Notes under the pieces: model-generated | What the model was told of the DNA's origin: nothing | Database searches by the model: none | Seen by the model: only the letters and a program-made list of their open reading frames with translations | In this document: in pieces, positions 1 through 7,900 of the stretch | Position numbering within the stretch: the stretch's first letter is position 1 | Layout: the number at the start of each line of letters is the position of its first letter | Made by a program: the position numbers and the translations under genes | Assembly (NCBI GenBank): GCA_903910005.1 | Contig: CAIVXW010000118.1 | Location: 1 to 12,382, forward strand | DNA length: 12,382 nucleotides | Source: an uncultured Methylococcaceae bacterium | GTDB lineage: Bacteria > Pseudomonadota > Gammaproteobacteria > Methylococcales > Methylococcaceae | Reading direction: 5' to 3'

Positions 1-595
1 CAGTACTGTATTTCAAGCACCCGTCGCGTTATATGCCACAGTTTGTTGGCTTCACTTGAAGCCGGTTTTCAGGGTTAAGACATTCGGGCAGCCATTCCCG
101 TTGGCCACCTACTGACAGCCTGCGGCCATTTTGACTCATTTCAGTCCGGATATCCGGCCAGGACTAAGGTACTGGCTGCCACGACCATGACAAGATCACT
201 CACGGATACCATTCCTTCTGAACAGTAGCCAGTGGCTGGTTTTAAACTCGGAAGTCGGCCACGCCAGTCTAAACACAGCCGCCCTGCCCGAGCCACAAAT
301 CTGGCTATAGTGGAATAACCGCAGAATCCTGATCCCGAACGACGGAAGTGAGAAACAGGATGACCAGGGAGGGCCGTCCCCGCCCCGCCCCATCCCCCTG
401 ATCGCTGTAAATGCCACTGCAAGCGGGGCATTTACCCGGTTCAGGCAGCACAAGCTTCCGCCAGGTATGGCTTTTTGCCTGAATTGACGTGAATGGCACG
501 AATCTGGAGTGCATTCCCCTGTATGTTCCCTGTCCTGCTTCAGAAGCAACGACAGCCACTCAAGCCCAAAAACCGTCATTTTTTCCGTTATCGAA
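1..595. other. Leading region with no convincing gene
   Basis: I recognise no protein in any frame here. The open frames on the minus strand have no family motif, no plausible start context and odd composition. Visible structure is a 12-bp perfect palindrome CCGGATATCCGG at 146-157, a C-tract cluster at 378-398 listed separately, and a hairpin with 8-bp arms at 408-415 and 427-434 and an 11-base loop. It should hold the promoter and 5' leader of the downstream operon, but I cannot point to a clear -35/-10 pair, a Zur or Fur box, or a riboswitch. Confidence 0.6.
378..398 (-). other. Putative G-quadruplex motif (minus strand) / i-motif (plus strand)
   Basis: The plus strand has four C tracts of 4, 4, 4 and 5 bases at 378-381, 383-386, 388-391 and 394-398, separated by only 1, 1 and 2 bases. 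The minus strand therefore carries four G tracts of at least four with very short loops, the arrangement known to give very stable parallel G-quadruplexes. It lies about 200 bases upstream of the first gene, on the template strand for that operon. Any regulatory role is inference. Confidence 0.6.
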
Positions 596-2056
596 ATGCG
601 TCGTTGTTCCTGTCTGCCAGCCTGCCTGCCATTACTCCTGGGAGTGTCCCCGGTTTCAGCCGATTGGGCCGGATTATCCGGTTATCCGGTGGTGGCCGAA
701 ATACGGGTCGGATCTCAAACCCTGCATGAATCGATTCGCATCCGGGAGGATATTCTGCCCCAATTCCAGCCGCCTGATTCTCCCGAAAGCAACCCGGATG
801 AATGGCTTGCCCGGCATTTGCTTGAAATAAAACCGGAGGATGCCTCCACCCTGACCGCACGGGTCGAGTCTGTCTCACGGGAAACCACCGCCCGGCCACC
901 CTATCGACAGATCAACCTGGAGTATTCATTGCCTGCGGCACCGGATCGTCTGCAGTTTACCCCGTCGACAGACCTGCCGAACCCCATGGGGCTGGTCACA
1001 CTGCATCGGGGGGTAGTAGTCAACGACCTGGCACCCTTGTCTGCCCGGGCCAGTTTGACACGCAACGATAAAAATCCCTGGCTCTCCCGGTTCGATCAGC
1101 CGACGCTGGTGCGTAATCACAGCGAACCCCGCTCCTTCCTTTACGTGGAACGGCACGAGGTGCGTCACGAAATTCTGTTACGTTACACCGACCTGGTCAC
1201 TGCCATGGGTCACAAACCGGCCCAGCCGGATGATTTGGCTCCCATAGGCAATTTTCTGCTGTCTAAAACCTCCCTGCTGATTGATGGCCAACCCCGCCCG
1301 CCTCATCTGAACCGGATCGAATGGGTCACCTACGGAGCCGGTGGGCCGACCGGCCTGACTACGGCACAGGGTACGGATGAAGCAGGTCTGGTACTGGGTG
1401 CAGTTCTGGTGTACGGCCTTGACAAGCCGGTAAACCGACTCGAATTGACGTGGAATTTTTCCGGCAATACTGAACGTCGCAACATAACCGTTCTGTCAGA
1501 CCGGGAAGCCCTTGATACCTACGTCACCCCCAATCACCCGCGTCTGGAATGGTCGGTAACGGATGGCGGGGACTTGCCGGTTCCGTCCGCGCCGGATCAG
1601 TATGACCCCGACAACCGCTGGTCTGGTGGCCCGCTTCCGGATAATCAGCAGTTCAAAACCGTGCTGCAGGCGGTGCTGTACAACACCTACCTGGCGTTTC
1701 AGCTTGCGGATGAGGAACCGGCGTATGACCGTCTGGCTCTGGGGCTGAGCGGCGATCTGCTGGCCAAAACCTACCGTGAGCAACGCCTGACCTGGCTGCA
1801 AAACCGTCGCGGTCTGGGCGGCGGCGGGACGGTGGATCAGGTGGAAATTCTGGCCTGTGATATCGTGGCTCTGCGACCCGAGACCCTGGCACATGATCTG
1901 GACGTTCACTGGCGCACCCACGGCGCGGTAACACATTACGGCCACAGTCATCCGCAAAACCGCCAGTACCATGCCCGTCTGACCCTGCAACCAACGGCTG
2001 CAGGTCGCTGGAAAATCACCACTCTGACCCGGCAGACGGAATTGCAGCATGGTTGA
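596..2056 (+). CDS. Exported protein of unknown family with C-terminal His motif, first gene of a metal-transport operon
   Basis: A 486-residue protein. I chose the ATG at 596 because it gives a signal peptide (MRRC, a leucine-rich core, then cleavage near SVSA-type residues around 22). A GTG at 509 is in frame but adds residues with no signal character. No catalytic family is recognised. The C-terminal part, from about residue 415, has the look of a small alpha+beta domain ending in a W-K-I-T-x-L strand. It contains the cluster H447-Y-G-H450-S-H452, a plausible metal site. It overlaps the ATPase gene that follows by 8 bases, so the two are translationally coupled. By position it is probably a periplasmic partner of the ABC module and the TonB receptor. 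The metal-binding role is inference from the histidines and the neighbours. No strong ribosome binding site is visible before the start. Confidence 0.75.
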   Translation: MRRCSCLPACLPLLLGVSPVSADWAGLSGYPVVAEIRVGSQTLHESIRIREDILPQFQPPDSPESNPDEWLARHLLEIKPEDASTLTARVESVSRETTARPPYRQINLEYSLPAAPDRLQFTPSTDLPNPMGLVTLHRGVVVNDLAPLSARASLTRNDKNPWLSRFDQPTLVRNHSEPRSFLYVERHEVRHEILLRYTDLVTAMGHKPAQPDDLAPIGNFLLSKTSLLIDGQPRPPHLNRIEWVTYGAGGPTGLTTAQGTDEAGLVLGAVLVYGLDKPVNRLELTWNFSGNTERRNITVLSDREALDTYVTPNHPRLEWSVTDGGDLPVPSAPDQYDPDNRWSGGPLPDNQQFKTVLQAVLYNTYLAFQLADEEPAYDRLALGLSGDLLAKTYREQRLTWLQNRRGLGGGGTVDQVEILACDIVALRPETLAHDLDVHWRTHGAVTHYGHSHPQNRQYHARLTLQPTAAGRWKITTLTRQTELQHG

Positions 2057-2717
2057 AGTAAAGCAACTGATATTTCAGTACCCGGACTCGACTTACCAGT
2101 TGGGTATTGATTATTTTTGTATCAAACCCGGTGAAAAACTGGCCTTGATCGGTGCCAGCGGTTCGGGCAAGACCACCTTGCTCAAGCTGATTGCCGGCAT
2201 CCTCAGTCCCGAGGCGGGAATGGTGACGGTGGCGGGTACCTCGCCCGAATCCCTGGATGCGGCAGAACGGCGCAATTTCAGGATCAGCCGGATAGGCTTC
2301 ATTTTCCAGGAATTGCAACTGCTGGATTATCTGACCGTACTCGACAATATTCTGCATCCCTATCGTATCAATCGCAGCCTCCAGCTTGATCGGGCGGTAC
2401 GTGGGCGGGCTATGGAACTGGCTCGGCAGACCGGTCTGGCGGACAAACTGGGCCAGAAACCCGGTCGTCTGTCCCAGGGAGAAAAGCAGCGGGTGGCCGT
2501 TTGCCGGGCTCTTTTGCCCATGCCCCGCCTGGTGATCGCCGATGAAGCCACCAGCCATCTGGATCCGGCCAGCAAACTGCGTATTCTTGACCTGCTGTTC
2601 CTGGCGGTAGAACGCTTTTCAGCCAGCCTTCTGGTCGTGACCCATGATCATGAATTGTTGCCCTATTTCGACCGGGTCGTTGATTTAAGTGAGTTGACCA
2701 GCCGACATGAGACATGA
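2049..2717 (+). CDS. ABC transporter ATP-binding protein, LolD/MacB class
   Basis: A 222-residue ABC ATPase complete in all motifs: Walker A G35-ASGSG-K41-T, Q-loop Q87, signature LSQGE at 141-145 (a variant of LSGGQ), Walker B ending D165-E166 and switch His H199. Length and sequence flavour match the LolD/MacB/FtsE class, which drives FtsX-like permeases in lipoprotein release, efflux and mechanotransmission rather than classical substrate import. The start codon lies inside the end of the upstream gene, and the stop lies inside the start of the permease gene (11-base overlap), so the ATPase and permease very probably form one complex at the inner membrane. Function beyond ATP hydrolysis is inferred from context. 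The next gene but one encodes a ZnuA-like metal-binding protein, so a role in metal handling is likely. Confidence 0.93.
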   Translation: MVEVKQLIFQYPDSTYQLGIDYFCIKPGEKLALIGASGSGKTTLLKLIAGILSPEAGMVTVAGTSPESLDAAERRNFRISRIGFIFQELQLLDYLTVLDNILHPYRINRSLQLDRAVRGRAMELARQTGLADKLGQKPGRLSQGEKQRVAVCRALLPMPRLVIADEATSHLDPASKLRILDLLFLAVERFSASLLVVTHDHELLPYFDRVVDLSELTSRHET

Positions 2718-3888
2718 TTTTTACCTTGCCTGGCAGTACCTGCGACACTACCGCTGGCGTAGCCTGACCCTGCTGGTCTGTGTCAGCCTGATCGGCATAC
2801 TTCCACTGCTGCTGAACGAGGTTCTGACTCAGGGAGAACGGCTCATGCTGCAGCGGGCCAAAACCACGCCATGGCTGATCGGTGCCCGGGGCAGCACTGC
2901 CGATACCACCCTGGCGGCCTTGTATTTCCGCGACACCGCGCCTCCGGTTGCCTACGGAGAAATCAACCGGGTGGAGCAAAGCGGCTGGGCCACCGCCCTG
3001 CCCATCCATGCCCGTTACCGGATTCATCAGATTCCCCTGCTCGGCATTACCGCCGATTATTTCGACTTTCGTCACCTGGTGCCTGCACTGGGAGATTTAC
3101 CGGGATTCATCGGCGATTGCGTACTGGGAGCCCGGGCCGCCCGCAGGCTAGGCCTCGGAGTTGGCGACAAACTGGTCAGCACCCCGGACAATTTTTTTGA
3201 TCTGGCGGGTCTGGTTCCGCTGAAACTGCACATTACCGGGGTTCTGGCGGCGACGGATACGGTGGATGATGAAGCCGTTTACGTTGACCTTAAAACGGTC
3301 TGGATCATGGAGGGGCTGGGACACGGGCATGATTCGGCCACGACACGTGCCGCCCCAACCGGCTCCGCTTTCACGACGCCGGAAACCGATCCGGCTTCAG
3401 CCGGAGCCGCAGATGCGGTTGAAATCACGCCGGACAACCTCGACGCCTTCCACTTTCATGGCGACATGGAGCGTTATCCGGTCACCGCCATCATTGTGGC
3501 ACCCCACGACGACCGGGCCGCCACGTTGCTGGGCGGGCGTTATGTGGACGAAAACCTGCCGGTACGACTCATTCAACCGGTGGAGGTTATTCGTCACCTC
3601 ATGCACAACATTTTCAGGATATCTACCCTGTTCAACCTGGTTCTGGCCGGGGCCAGCGGTGCGGCTTTACTGGCTCTGATGCTGGTATTCGCGCTCTCAC
3701 TGCAACTCAGGCAGGGTGAACTGGACACCATAGAACTGCTGGGCTGCGATCACCTGACCGTTGTCCGACTGGTCATGGCAGAGATCCTGTTGATTCTGCT
3801 GCTGGCCGCCGGGCTGGGTTCCATTTTTCTGGCTTACATCCGGCATGAATCCGGAATTCTCGCTCCGGTATTGCTCGATGCACTTTGA
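2707..3888 (+). CDS. FtsX/MacB-like ABC permease with His motifs in its periplasmic domain
   Basis: A 393-residue inner-membrane protein. A first membrane helix (about residues 18-36) is followed by a large periplasmic domain (about 40-300), then helices at about 308-332 and 357-377. The stretch between the last two (QGELDTIELLGCDHLTVVRLV) matches the coupling region of FtsX-like permeases. The periplasmic domain carries two histidine clusters, H206-G-H208-D209 and H249-F-H251-G-D253, that could bind metal. The usual fourth helix is not evident: the protein ends about 16 residues after the third. This could be a trait of the subfamily or a truncation. It partners the ATPase encoded just upstream. 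The combination with a ZnuA-like binding protein 28 bases downstream suggests a metal-related role rather than lipoprotein sorting. Confidence 0.88.
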   Translation: MRHDFYLAWQYLRHYRWRSLTLLVCVSLIGILPLLLNEVLTQGERLMLQRAKTTPWLIGARGSTADTTLAALYFRDTAPPVAYGEINRVEQSGWATALPIHARYRIHQIPLLGITADYFDFRHLVPALGDLPGFIGDCVLGARAARRLGLGVGDKLVSTPDNFFDLAGLVPLKLHITGVLAATDTVDDEAVYVDLKTVWIMEGLGHGHDSATTRAAPTGSAFTTPETDPASAGAADAVEITPDNLDAFHFHGDMERYPVTAIIVAPHDDRAATLLGGRYVDENLPVRLIQPVEVIRHLMHNIFRISTLFNLVLAGASGAALLALMLVFALSLQLRQGELDTIELLGCDHLTVVRLVMAEILLILLLAAGLGSIFLAYIRHESGILAPVLLDAL

Positions 3889-3916
3889 ATCCACCCCTGC
3901 TCCTCCGATTACCCCC

Positions 3917-4834
3917 ATGTTACGCACTGTATTCACCTTGCTGCTGGTACTGTCGAACCTGACTACGGTAGCGGCAGACAACCTTCAACCCCGTCTCACC
4001 GTCGTTGCCAGCCATTACCCGCTGGCCTATTTTGCCGGGCGCATCGCGGCCGACCATGCCGACGTTCATCTGCCAATGCCGGGAGGGATTGATCCTGCTA
4101 ACTGGCGACCCGGCTCTTCCGGGATCCGCATGTTGCAAAGGGCCGATCTGCTGTTACTCAACGGTGCCGGTTACGAGACCTGGTTAGCGCAGACCAGCCT
4201 GTCACGAGCCCGTCAGGTGGATACCTCGTCCGGGTTCTCCGACCGGTTGATTCGCATCGAACAAGCGATTACCCACAGTCATGGTGGCTCGGGGCAACAC
4301 ACCCATACCGGCACAGCCCATACCACCTGGCTGGATTTTTCCCAGGCTCGCCAGCAGGCGCACGCCGTGGCCGCTGCCCTTGGGCGTAAACGCCCTGAGC
4401 TGAAAAGCCGGTTTGAGGAACATCTGCAAGCCCTGGATTCAGACCTGGCAAGGCTGGATCAGAATCTGGAGGCACTGTCCCTCCAATATCAGACCCTGCC
4501 CCTGATGGCTTCTCACCCGGTATATCAATACCTGGCCCGCCGATACCGGCTTGATCTGGTCAGCGTGCATTGGGAACCCGATGAAATGCCGCCGGGGAGT
4601 GAGTGGGATGCTCTGGCCCGAACGCTCAAACAGCATCCGGCCCGGCTGATGATCTGGGAAAGCCAGCCCCGGCCAGAAATTACCCGGCGGCTGACACAAC
4701 TGGGGGTTGCCAGCGTGGTATTCGACCCCTGCGCGAACCGGCCCGATCAGGGGGATTTCCTCTCCGTCATGCAACGCAATCTGCAAAACCTCAAACAGGC
4801 CCGGGAAAGCATTTCCGCTGTCCTCCAGAAATGA
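3917..4834 (+). CDS. ZnuA/TroA-like metal-binding periplasmic protein
   Basis: A 305-residue protein. ATG 3917 was chosen because it gives a signal peptide (MLRTVFTLLLVLS...VAA); the frame is open further upstream, inside the permease gene. The protein has the cluster A-I (ZnuA-like) layout: H33 in a SHYPL motif after the first strand, a His-rich loop at 120-135 (H120, H122, H128, H130, H135) followed by TTWLD, H200 in SHPVYQYLARRY, then candidate acidic ligands E248 (IWESQP) and D270 (VVFDP). In the family, three His plus an acidic residue bind Zn or Mn, and His-rich loops gather metal. No ZnuB-type permease is encoded nearby; the only ABC module is the FtsX-type pair upstream. Zinc is the most likely ligand by homology; copper cannot be excluded given the downstream genes. 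Confidence 0.9.
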   Translation: MLRTVFTLLLVLSNLTTVAADNLQPRLTVVASHYPLAYFAGRIAADHADVHLPMPGGIDPANWRPGSSGIRMLQRADLLLLNGAGYETWLAQTSLSRARQVDTSSGFSDRLIRIEQAITHSHGGSGQHTHTGTAHTTWLDFSQARQQAHAVAAALGRKRPELKSRFEEHLQALDSDLARLDQNLEALSLQYQTLPLMASHPVYQYLARRYRLDLVSVHWEPDEMPPGSEWDALARTLKQHPARLMIWESQPRPEITRRLTQLGVASVVFDPCANRPDQGDFLSVMQRNLQNLKQARESISAVLQK

Positions 4835-4863
4835 CAGACCTAACTACCAACAGATAAGACACC

Positions 4864-6954
4864 ATGCGACAAGCCTCGTTAAATTTTTTGATACCACTGT
4901 CCGGTCTGTGCGCCGCCCTGTGGCTGCCCGCCGCCCTGGCCCACCCGCAACCCGCCACATCGCCTGAAGACGATGGCATTCAGTTTATGCCGGAGGTAGC
5001 GGTTGAAGGACGTGCCACATCGCTGTCGGGCATCGCTGATTCGGCTTCCCAGGGTATCGTCGGCCAGCCCGAGTTCAGATACCGTCCCCTCTCGCGGGTT
5101 GGCGAACTGGTTGAGGTGGTGCCGGGTACCCTGGCCACCCAGCACAGTGGCTCAGGCAAGGCCAACCAGTTCTTTCTGCGCGGCTTCAATCTGGATCACG
5201 GCACTGATTTCACCACGTCCCTGGACGGCATCCCGCTCAATATGCCCAGCCACGCCCACGGTCAGGGTTATCTGGATCTGAACAGCGTTATACCGGAACT
5301 GGTCGACACGGTGGAATTTGGCAAGGGTCCCTACCATGCCGATGTCGGCGATTTTTCCTCCGCAGGTTATGCCCGCATTCACAGCCTGCACCGTCTGCAA
5401 CAGGGATTCGCCAATTTCACCGGCGGTGAATACGACTATTATCGCGGAGTGGCGGCGCAATCCAGCCGCCTCGGCCCGGGTGACTTACTGTACGGCGGTG
5501 AGGTCAATTTTTTTGAAGGCCCCTGGCAACAGCCGGAAAACCTGAACAAATACAACGGTCTGGTGCGCTACACCGTGGATCAGGACGACTACGGTCTGGC
5601 CATTGATGCCAAGGCCTATCATTCCACCTGGCGTGCCACCAACCAGATTCCGGCCCGGGCGGTTGAGACCGGACGGCTGGGGCTGTATGACACCTGGGAT
5701 CCGTCCGATGGAGGAGACACCCACCGCTACAGCCTCGGTTTGAATGGCTGGAACCGGGGTGACGGTTATCGGCGCTCGGCCAGTGCCTATGCCGTTTATT
5801 CGGATCTTGATCTTTATTCCAACTTCACCGGTTTTCTGGATGATCCGGTCAATGGCGATCAGATCCAGCAACAGGAACGTCGCTGGATCGGCGGCGGGCA
5901 GGCCGGGCAAACCTGGTTCAGCCAATGGTTTGGCCTGGATGTGGACAACACTCTGGGTGTTCAGGTACGGCATGACCGCCTTGACGGCCTGGGTCTGAGC
6001 CATACCCGGGATCGCCAGCGACTCAGTCGCCGCACCCTGCATGACCTGGATGAAACTACTTTTGGCTTCTTTTTACGCAATCAGGCCCGTTGGCTGTCCT
6101 GGTTCCGAACCGTGGCCGGGGTACGCAGCGACAGTTTTGTCTTTGATGTTGCGGATCGTCTCGATCCGCGTAACTCGGGCAGTCGCAGCACCAGCCTGGT
6201 GACACCCAAACTGAGCCTGATTTTCGGCCCCTGGCATGACTCGGAGATATTCATTAACCTGGGTTACGGGTTTCATTCCAATGATGCCCGTGGGGTAACG
6301 CAGCACTTTGATACTGACGGCAACCCACTCAGCCCGGTATCACCGGTCGCCAAAACCCGGGGAGCCGAAATCGGCCTGCGTAGCGAATATTTTCGGGGCA
6401 TCAACAGCACCCTGGCATTTTGGTGGCTGCAATCAGGCCAGGAACTGGTATTCGTCGGCGATGCCGGAACCACTGAACCCACCGGCAGGAGCGAACGCTA
6501 CGGAGTCGAATGGACCAACTACCTCAAGCCGCTGGACTGGCTGACCCTGGATGCCGACCTGGCCTTCACCACAGCCCGCTATGCCGACGAACCGGATCGT
6601 GCCAATTACATACCCAATTCGGTGGGGCGGGTCATCAGTGCCGGTGCCACAGCCGAACTGCCGCATGACCTTTATGTCAGCCTGAGGCTGCGCCATTTTG
6701 GCCAGGTTCCGCTCAATGAAATCCGTTCAGCCACCCTGGGGGATACCACCCTGGTCAATCTGGGAGCCGGGTATCGTTACCACTCGTTCAGGGTTCAGGC
6801 GGATGTACTCAACCTGCTGGATTCCCGACAGAATGACATCGCCTATTACTACACCTCCCGCCTGTCGGACGAACCCGCTGCCGGTGTGGACGGTATACTC
6901 AAACACCCGGTCATGCCCCGCATGGTTCGGCTTACTGCTGGTCTCAATTTCTGA
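4864..6954 (+). CDS. TonB-dependent outer-membrane receptor
   Basis: A 696-residue protein with a signal peptide cleaved near residue 26 (ALA-HPQ). A TonB-box-like stretch MPEVAVEG lies at 42-49, followed by a plug domain (about 60-185) with FFLRGFNLDHG, LDGIPLN and VEFGKGPYHADVGDFSSAG motifs. A 22-strand-type barrel ends in the outer-membrane signature terminal residue F696. The plug has H130-A-H132-G, a possible metal contact. The gene starts 29 bases after the binding-protein gene, so it is probably co-transcribed with it. TonB receptors energise uptake of scarce ligands across the outer membrane. The neighbouring ZnuA-like protein suggests a metal ion or metal complex, but the substrate cannot be read from the sequence. 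The ribosome binding site is weak. Confidence 0.95.
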   Translation: MRQASLNFLIPLSGLCAALWLPAALAHPQPATSPEDDGIQFMPEVAVEGRATSLSGIADSASQGIVGQPEFRYRPLSRVGELVEVVPGTLATQHSGSGKANQFFLRGFNLDHGTDFTTSLDGIPLNMPSHAHGQGYLDLNSVIPELVDTVEFGKGPYHADVGDFSSAGYARIHSLHRLQQGFANFTGGEYDYYRGVAAQSSRLGPGDLLYGGEVNFFEGPWQQPENLNKYNGLVRYTVDQDDYGLAIDAKAYHSTWRATNQIPARAVETGRLGLYDTWDPSDGGDTHRYSLGLNGWNRGDGYRRSASAYAVYSDLDLYSNFTGFLDDPVNGDQIQQQERRWIGGGQAGQTWFSQWFGLDVDNTLGVQVRHDRLDGLGLSHTRDRQRLSRRTLHDLDETTFGFFLRNQARWLSWFRTVAGVRSDSFVFDVADRLDPRNSGSRSTSLVTPKLSLIFGPWHDSEIFINLGYGFHSNDARGVTQHFDTDGNPLSPVSPVAKTRGAEIGLRSEYFRGINSTLAFWWLQSGQELVFVGDAGTTEPTGRSERYGVEWTNYLKPLDWLTLDADLAFTTARYADEPDRANYIPNSVGRVISAGATAELPHDLYVSLRLRHFGQVPLNEIRSATLGDTTLVNLGAGYRYHSFRVQADVLNLLDSRQNDIAYYYTSRLSDEPAAGVDGILKHPVMPRMVRLTAGLNF

Positions 6955-6966
6955 GAAATACACTGA

Positions 6967-7212
6967 ATGAAAATCCCTGCATCCCTGTACCAGATACCCC
7001 GAATCCGTGCCAGACTGCGGCTTTTACGGTCAACCATCGGCAAAACCCGGGTCAGGCCTGTTTTGCCGCGGTTTAACTCCACCCGGATTGGAGTTTTGAT
7101 TTTTCTTGCCCTGTTCGCCGCCTGGATGGCATTTTTGGTGAGTCCAAAGTCAGATGGAACCCTGCTGGGTAATTACACCATGAGGCCGCCAGGGTTTGCC
7201 GTCAAACGATAA
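6967..7212 (+). CDS. Possible small single-pass membrane protein
   Basis: An 81-residue frame beginning 12 bases after the TonB receptor stop. A basic N-terminal half, with many Arg and Lys (RIRARLRLLRS), precedes one hydrophobic segment (IGVLIFLALFAAWMAFLVSP, about residues 41-60) and a short tail. The positive-inside rule would place the N-terminus in the cytoplasm. No family is recognised and the ribosome binding site is weak, so it may be a chance open frame. Its position suggests co-transcription with the receptor gene. Confidence 0.45.
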   Translation: MKIPASLYQIPRIRARLRLLRSTIGKTRVRPVLPRFNSTRIGVLIFLALFAAWMAFLVSPKSDGTLLGNYTMRPPGFAVKR

Positions 7213-7324
7213 TCCGCCTGGCCTTGTGGCATATCCTGCACTGACCAAGGCAAAAACCACATTCCCTGCCAGTCCAACCGGGTCTGGGCCGATACAAACG
7301 ATGTAATGCTTTCGATATATAGGG

Positions 7325-7340
7325 TTGGCACTGATTTTGC
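7325..7340 (+). promoter_or_regulatory. Candidate sigma-54 (-24/-12) promoter
   Basis: TTGGCAC at 7325-7331, five bases, then TTGC at 7337-7340. The GG and GC doublets are exactly 10 bases apart, as required for RpoN recognition. The predicted transcript would start near 7352 and give a leader of about 150 bases before the SmbP-like gene. A sigma-70 reading is also possible (TTGGCA at 7325-7330 and TATATT at 7346-7351), but its 15-base spacer is short. No enhancer-binding-protein site was identified. Confidence 0.55.
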
Positions 7341-7501
7341 GAGATTATATTTGTTCTGTTTTGATTATTTCATGCCGGACGGCAAGTGACCACCGGTTTA
7401 TCCAGGATTAAACACCTTTGAGCCGACGGTTACTTTCAGGATTGGCTGAAATTTTACGCAGCACAAAAAACCTTTGTAAAACAAACAATCTGGAGCATTC
7501 A

Positions 7502-7879
7502 ATGAAGGGCAATTTTTTCCGTATTTTCGTACTCTCCATGCTGTCGGTAGTCAGTTCACTGGCTATGGCGGGAGGTCGCTATGCCAATCCACCCGTCGGA
7601 CTTGTGGAGTCACATCAACTGTGCAGCAAGGCATTGGACGCTGCCAATGCCGGTGATACGGCTGCAGCACTGGAAAATGCCAGACAGGCACGCAAGGTAT
7701 CGCTGGCCTCCTACAAGGAACTGAGTACAATGCCGATGGAAATTGCGTCGAGTTCCAGCAAAAAAGCCATTAATTCCCTTGAAGCAGGTAATGTGGCAGA
7801 TGCCATCACTGAATTGCAGCATTGCAAGGACAAGCTGACCAGCGAGATCGAGTATTATAAATCCGAGGGAAAACTATAA
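7502..7879 (+). CDS. SmbP-like small exported helical protein
   Basis: A 125-residue protein. ATG 7502 has a GGAG ribosome binding site 6 bases upstream and gives a clear signal peptide (MKGNFFRIF...SLAMA, cleaved near 23), so I prefer it to the upstream start at 7418. The mature protein is nearly all helix and appears as two similar halves of the type A-L-x-A-x-N-A-G-D-x-A-A-A-L-E and I-N-S-L-E-A-G-N-V-A-D-A-I-T-E-L. Each half has one Cys (C41 and C108). The pattern resembles the small metal-binding protein SmbP described from Nitrosomonas europaea, but this protein is poor in His, so metal binding is not assured. It lies downstream of the candidate sigma-54 promoter and is probably the first gene of the exported-protein cluster. 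Confidence 0.8.
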   Translation: MKGNFFRIFVLSMLSVVSSLAMAGGRYANPPVGLVESHQLCSKALDAANAGDTAAALENARQARKVSLASYKELSTMPMEIASSSSKKAINSLEAGNVADAITELQHCKDKLTSEIEYYKSEGKL

Positions 7880-7900
7880 ACCGTTAATCATTCATCTCCT

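Noticed and set aside
350..480. Possible cobalamin or other riboswitch ahead of the TonB operon
   Set aside because: I looked for B12-box-like and other conserved cores on both strands and found none; only the C tracts and a simple hairpin are present.
141..579. Overlapping minus-strand frames in the leading region
   Set aside because: They overlap each other, have Cys/Trp/Gly-rich random-like composition and no recognisable domain.
2410..3075. Long minus-strand frame of 221 codons opposite the ABC genes
   Set aside because: It lies antisense to well-supported ATPase and permease genes and shows no family motif.
5485..6042. Minus-strand frame of 185 codons opposite the TonB receptor
   Set aside because: Antisense shadow of a clear barrel-coding gene; no motif or ribosome binding site.
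7221..7251. Inverted repeat GCCTTG...CAAGGC after the small membrane frame
   Set aside because: Only 6 bp with a 19-base loop and no T tract; too weak to call a terminator or activator site.
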